This document shows positions 61,188 to 64,000 of a DNA stretch of 64,000 nt, in pieces. The DNA is from Thermoanaerobacter wiegelii Rt8.B1. Lineage in GTDB: Bacteria > Bacillota > Thermoanaerobacteria > Thermoanaerobacterales > Thermoanaerobacteraceae. Position numbers and translations under genes: made by a program. The stretch spans positions 102,501-166,500 of the forward strand of contig NC_015958.1 of NCBI RefSeq assembly GCF_000147695.2, read 5' to 3'. Each line of letters begins with the position of its first letter. Position 1 is the first letter of the stretch. Under the pieces are notes generated by a model. The model saw nothing but the letters and a program-made list of their open reading frames with translations, made no database searches and was not told the origin of the DNA.

Positions 61188-62261
61188 ATGAAGGTATACC
61201 TCCTATCTTTTATTGTGGCATTTATAGTGTCACTTATTGCTACTCCCATAACGAAAAAATTGGCTTTTGCGATTGGAGCCATTGATATACCTGATGAAGA
61301 AAGACGCATCCATACAAAACCTATACCCAGATTAGGTGGATTGGCTATATTTTCTGGTACGATAATAAGCATATTACTCTTTTTGCCCAAAACTTCTGAA
61401 ACCATTGGTATAGTCTTAGGAGCCACAATAATTGCAGTCTTGGGATTGTTTGACGATAAGTACAGTCTTAGTGCAAAAATTAAACTTTTAGGACAAGTTG
61501 TAGCAGCCGTAGTACTAATAATAAGTGGTGTGAGAATAGATTGGCTTTCTAATCCTTTGGGAGATGGAATGATATATCTGAAAAGCTGGGTAGCCATTCC
61601 TCTTACGCTTTTTTGGGTAGTAGGGATTACAAATACTATGAATCTCATCGATGGCCTTGATGGACTGGCAGCAGGAATAGCAGTCATATCATCGGGTTCT
61701 CTTTTTATAGTCTCTCTTTTAAATGGCAGATTTGCAACCGCTGTTATTTCAATCGCTATTGCTGGTGCTGCTTTAGGTTTTTTGCCTTACAATTTTAATC
61801 CTGCAAAAATTTTTATGGGAGATACAGGGTCTATGTTTTTAGGATTTGTGCTGGCAGCTATATCCATACAAGGAGCAGTAAAATCAGCAGCGGCAATCGC
61901 CATTGCAGTGCCAATTCTTGCCTTAGGAGTTCCGATATTTGACACAGCCTTTGCAATTATTAGAAGATTAATAAACGGCAAACCAATTATGGAAGCAGAT
62001 AAAGGACATTTGCACCACAGGCTTTTAGAAAAAGGCCTTACACAAAAACAGGCTGTGCTTATAATGTACGGCGTAAGTCTGTTGCTAGGAATAAGTGCTA
62101 TATTGATATCTTTCAGTAGCGAATTAAAAGGACTGATAATCCTTTTGATTTCAATTTTGCTTGTAATGTGGGGTGCAGATAAACTTGAGCTTTTAGAAAG
62201 GCAAAAAAAGGTACACAAGCTCGTTGATAATTGCAACATATTAAGGAGTGTAAAATTATGA
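61188..62261 (+). CDS. tagO: TagO/WecA-family undecaprenyl-phosphate GlcNAc-1-phosphate transferase
   Basis: This 357-residue polytopic enzyme has about ten or eleven helices. It has catalytic motifs FDDKYSLSAKIK, NLIDGLDGLAAG and FMGDTGSMFLGF, and the cytosolic loop GHLHHRLLEKG. It starts lipid-linked synthesis of teichoic acid or a secondary wall polymer, to which SLH proteins such as the one at 31750 may bind. Confidence 0.94.
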   Translation: MKVYLLSFIVAFIVSLIATPITKKLAFAIGAIDIPDEERRIHTKPIPRLGGLAIFSGTIISILLFLPKTSETIGIVLGATIIAVLGLFDDKYSLSAKIKLLGQVVAAVVLIISGVRIDWLSNPLGDGMIYLKSWVAIPLTLFWVVGITNTMNLIDGLDGLAAGIAVISSGSLFIVSLLNGRFATAVISIAIAGAALGFLPYNFNPAKIFMGDTGSMFLGFVLAAISIQGAVKSAAAIAIAVPILALGVPIFDTAFAIIRRLINGKPIMEADKGHLHHRLLEKGLTQKQAVLIMYGVSLLLGISAILISFSSELKGLIILLISILLVMWGADKLELLERQKKVHKLVDNCNILRSVKL

Positions 62262-63412
62262 CATTAAAAATCATATCTGTTTTTGGGACAAGACCTGAAG
62301 CTATTAAAATGGCACCTCTTATTAAAGCTTTGGAAAGAGAAAAAGATTTTGAATCAAAAGTTTGCGTTACAGCCCAGCACCGGGAGATGCTCGATCAGGT
62401 GCTGAGGCTTTTTAATATTACTCCGCATTATGATTTGAACATCATGAAAGAAAAACAGACATTATCTGAAATTACTACTTCTGCCCTTATAGGGCTTGAA
62501 AGAGTCTTTAATAGCGAAAAACCGGACCTTGTACTTGTACACGGAGATACTACAACAACTTTTGCTGCTGCATTAGCAGCTTTTTATCACAAAATTAAGG
62601 TGGGACATGTAGAAGCAGGGCTGAGGTCTTTTAACAAATGGTTTCCATATCCCGAAGAGATAAACAGAAAGCTTACAGGAGTTTTGACAGATTTACACTT
62701 TGCTCCTACAAGCAGGGCAAAATTGAATCTTTTAAAAGAAGGAGTAAGTGAAGAAAGCATTTTTGTTACAGGCAATACTGTCATAGATGCAATGGCATAT
62801 ACTGTAAAGAAAGATTATGTATTTAGGGATGAACGGCTCAACCAAATTGATTACAATGATAAAAAAGTTATTGTAGTTACAGCTCATAGAAGAGAAAATT
62901 GGGGTAAACCTCTTGAAAATATATGCAATGCCCTCAAAAGGATTGCTCAAAATTACAAGGATGTTTATATAGTATATCCTGTCCATAAAAACCCTGTAGT
63001 GAGAGAAACTGTATTTAGCATGTTGGGGGAACTTGGCAATGTGCTTCTTTTGGACCCTCTTGATACAGACGAAATGCACAATCTCATGGCAAAATGCCAT
63101 ATGGTGATGACTGATTCGGGGGGCTTACAGGAAGAAGTACCTTCTCTGGGCAAACCCGTGCTTGTTTTGAGAGATGTTACAGAAAGACCGGAGGCTGTTG
63201 AAGCAGGGACAGTAAAAGTAATTGGAACAGAACAGGAAGTTGTATACAATGAAGGAACATTGCTTCTTGAAAACAAGGAAGAATATGATAAAATGGCTAA
63301 TGCGGTAAATCCCTATGGTGATGGTAAAGCCTCTTTGAGAATAATTCAGGCGATAAAATATGCGTTTAACTTGAGTGACACAAAGCCAGAGGAATATAAA
63401 AGCGGGGAGTAA
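62258..63412 (+). CDS. mnaA: UDP-N-acetylglucosamine 2-epimerase
   Basis: This 384-residue non-hydrolysing epimerase makes UDP-ManNAc for wall polymer. It has FGTRPEAIKMAPL, HGDTTTTFAAALA and TDSGGLQEEVPSLG. ATG 62258 follows AAGGAG and overlaps tagO by 4 bp, so the two are coupled. It forms the wall-polymer pair with TagO. Confidence 0.95.
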   Translation: MTLKIISVFGTRPEAIKMAPLIKALEREKDFESKVCVTAQHREMLDQVLRLFNITPHYDLNIMKEKQTLSEITTSALIGLERVFNSEKPDLVLVHGDTTTTFAAALAAFYHKIKVGHVEAGLRSFNKWFPYPEEINRKLTGVLTDLHFAPTSRAKLNLLKEGVSEESIFVTGNTVIDAMAYTVKKDYVFRDERLNQIDYNDKKVIVVTAHRRENWGKPLENICNALKRIAQNYKDVYIVYPVHKNPVVRETVFSMLGELGNVLLLDPLDTDEMHNLMAKCHMVMTDSGGLQEEVPSLGKPVLVLRDVTERPEAVEAGTVKVIGTEQEVVYNEGTLLLENKEEYDKMANAVNPYGDGKASLRIIQAIKYAFNLSDTKPEEYKSGE

Positions 63413-63425
63413 ACCCCGCTTTTAT
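63398..63425 (+). terminator. Terminator after mnaA
   Basis: AAAAGCGGGG / CCCCGCTTTT stem with the mnaA stop codon in its loop. Confidence 0.88.
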
Positions 63426-63434
63426 GAATTTATT

Positions 63435-63731
63435 TTATTTATTAGCTTCTGCTTTTGTTTGACTTTTAGCGATTAGGTACCACAAATAACCAATTACTAT
63501 TGCCCCAATGAATCCACCTATTACGTTGTAATCAGCGACTATCCAGCCCCATTTGCCAAGATAAGCGCCGCCAAGCCATGCTCCTATTAGATGTGCAACT
63601 AGTGCTGCCCAGTATGTTCCGTAGATTTTATTTAGCTTTTCGCCGTAAGATTCTCCAGCTTTGGAATTGAACAAAGGATGAAATACAAGACTAGATATAA
63701 GTCCTACTACAATAAGTGTTACCCAGAACAT
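63435..63731 (-). CDS. GlsB/YeaQ/YmgE-like small membrane protein
   Basis: This 98-residue protein has three hydrophobic helices (about 1-18, 40-58, 68-88) with a Gly-rich pattern HLIGAWLGGAYLGKWGW, resembling the YeaQ/YmgE transglycosylase-associated family. It is a little longer than typical (about 85) because of a loop at 20-38. The function is unknown. It begins after AAGGAGGTG. In B. subtilis the mnaA gene is followed by the atp operon; here the strand switches. Confidence 0.65.
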   Translation of the reverse strand: MFWVTLIVVGLISSLVFHPLFNSKAGESYGEKLNKIYGTYWAALVAHLIGAWLGGAYLGKWGWIVADYNVIGGFIGAIVIGYLWYLIAKSQTKAEANK

Positions 63732-64000
63732 ATACTACACCTCCTTTTTGAGAGATTTTTCCTTCCACTTATAATTTTACTTTATAAAAATTATAAAACA
63801 AATTTGATTTTTGACCTTATTTGACTAAAAAAGTTCACCAGGAAAATTTATCTACACATATCTGACCTTTTCTGACTTATTCTCTTTTTATCTAATTATT
63901 TCTAATAGATGTCCGTTTTTCCTATTATGTAAATAATGAAATTTTTTAGATTGATGAATAAATCTTGTTATTTCCGTTAATAATTAAAAATAGAAGGGCG
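63732..64000. other. Intergenic region at window end
   Basis: This is AT-rich sequence without an ORF. The minus-strand promoter of the YeaQ-like gene should lie near 63760-63800 (TATAAT-like). Short pyrimidine-rich repeats (TCTGACCTTT, TCTGACTTAT) occur at about 63862-63883. Nothing else is supported. Confidence 0.4.

Noticed and set aside
63435..63731. AtpI-like protein at the start of an atp operon
   Set aside because: It is on the opposite strand, and the Gly-rich three-helix pattern fits the YeaQ/YmgE type better than AtpI.

Overview
The window is a low-GC, AT-rich chromosomal segment of a thermophilic, spore-forming anaerobic Firmicute. The best guess is Thermoanaerobacterales, close to Caldanaerobacter or Thermoanaerobacter. 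This rests on the Ech-type membrane [NiFe] hydrogenase next to a full hyp set, the sporulation genes (spmA/spmB, gin, a Spo0F-like regulator, sigI/rsgI), the SLH-domain protein, the ROK glucokinase and the gene order. Two long blocks follow Bacillus subtilis gene order: yaaO-tmk-darA-yaaR-holB-ricT, then (after an insertion) yabB-rsmI, abrB, metG-tatD-yabE-rsmA; and spo0F-fba-rho-rpmE-tdk, DUF1385, prmC-prfA, ywlC-ywlE-rpiB-upp, tagO-mnaA.

Layout. 1-410: 3' end of 23S rRNA and 5S rRNA. 450-6025: a sulfur-handling locus, with LysR and a TusA-like protein on the minus strand, divergent from a TusA-like protein, a YeeE/TsuA-type permease, three DsrE/F/H-like proteins, a dihydrolipoamide dehydrogenase and a lone lipoyl carrier of the GcvH family. 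6063-6720: a group II intron whose ORF is almost entirely deleted, sitting directly behind the gcvH terminator. 6828-13481: glucokinase, Tag, Gin, then the yaaO-ricT operon. 13495-18685 (minus strand): a TauE/SafE exporter with DUF1634 partner, a transposase fragment, a large phosphatase-like membrane enzyme, and arginine deiminase. 18824-31338: rRNA/tRNA-modification and housekeeping genes, AbrB, SpmAB, CCA enzyme, a T-box-controlled metG, tatD, yabE, rsmA. 31378-34852 (minus strand): HPr-like protein, SLH protein, and RsgI/SigI. 34961-38833: Mrp ATPase, a long foldback element, a NifX-like protein, and a small FtsH-type protease with a membrane partner. 39147-49681: echABCDEF-hypABFCDE. 49954-63412: the spo0F-mnaA block. 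63435-63731: a small membrane protein.

The hydrogenase block is one transcriptional unit by spacing. Ech oxidises reduced ferredoxin to make H2 and pump ions, HypABCDEF build its NiFe centre, and a Rex-like operator and a strong promoter precede it. The sulfur locus suggests import of thiosulfate or a related anion (YeeE), persulfide relay (DsrEFH, TusA) and a lipoyl-dithiol redox pair (GcvH plus dihydrolipoamide dehydrogenase); this pathway is an inference.

Three genes (rsgI, hypB and the essential prfA) are each broken by the apparent lack of one A in an A6 or A7 tract. This is either sequence error or slippage. Other points of interest are a terminator-bearing leader RNA in front of a ZIP metal transporter, a YwlE-RpiB fusion, a possible split FtsH, and a foldback element inside the mrp terminator.
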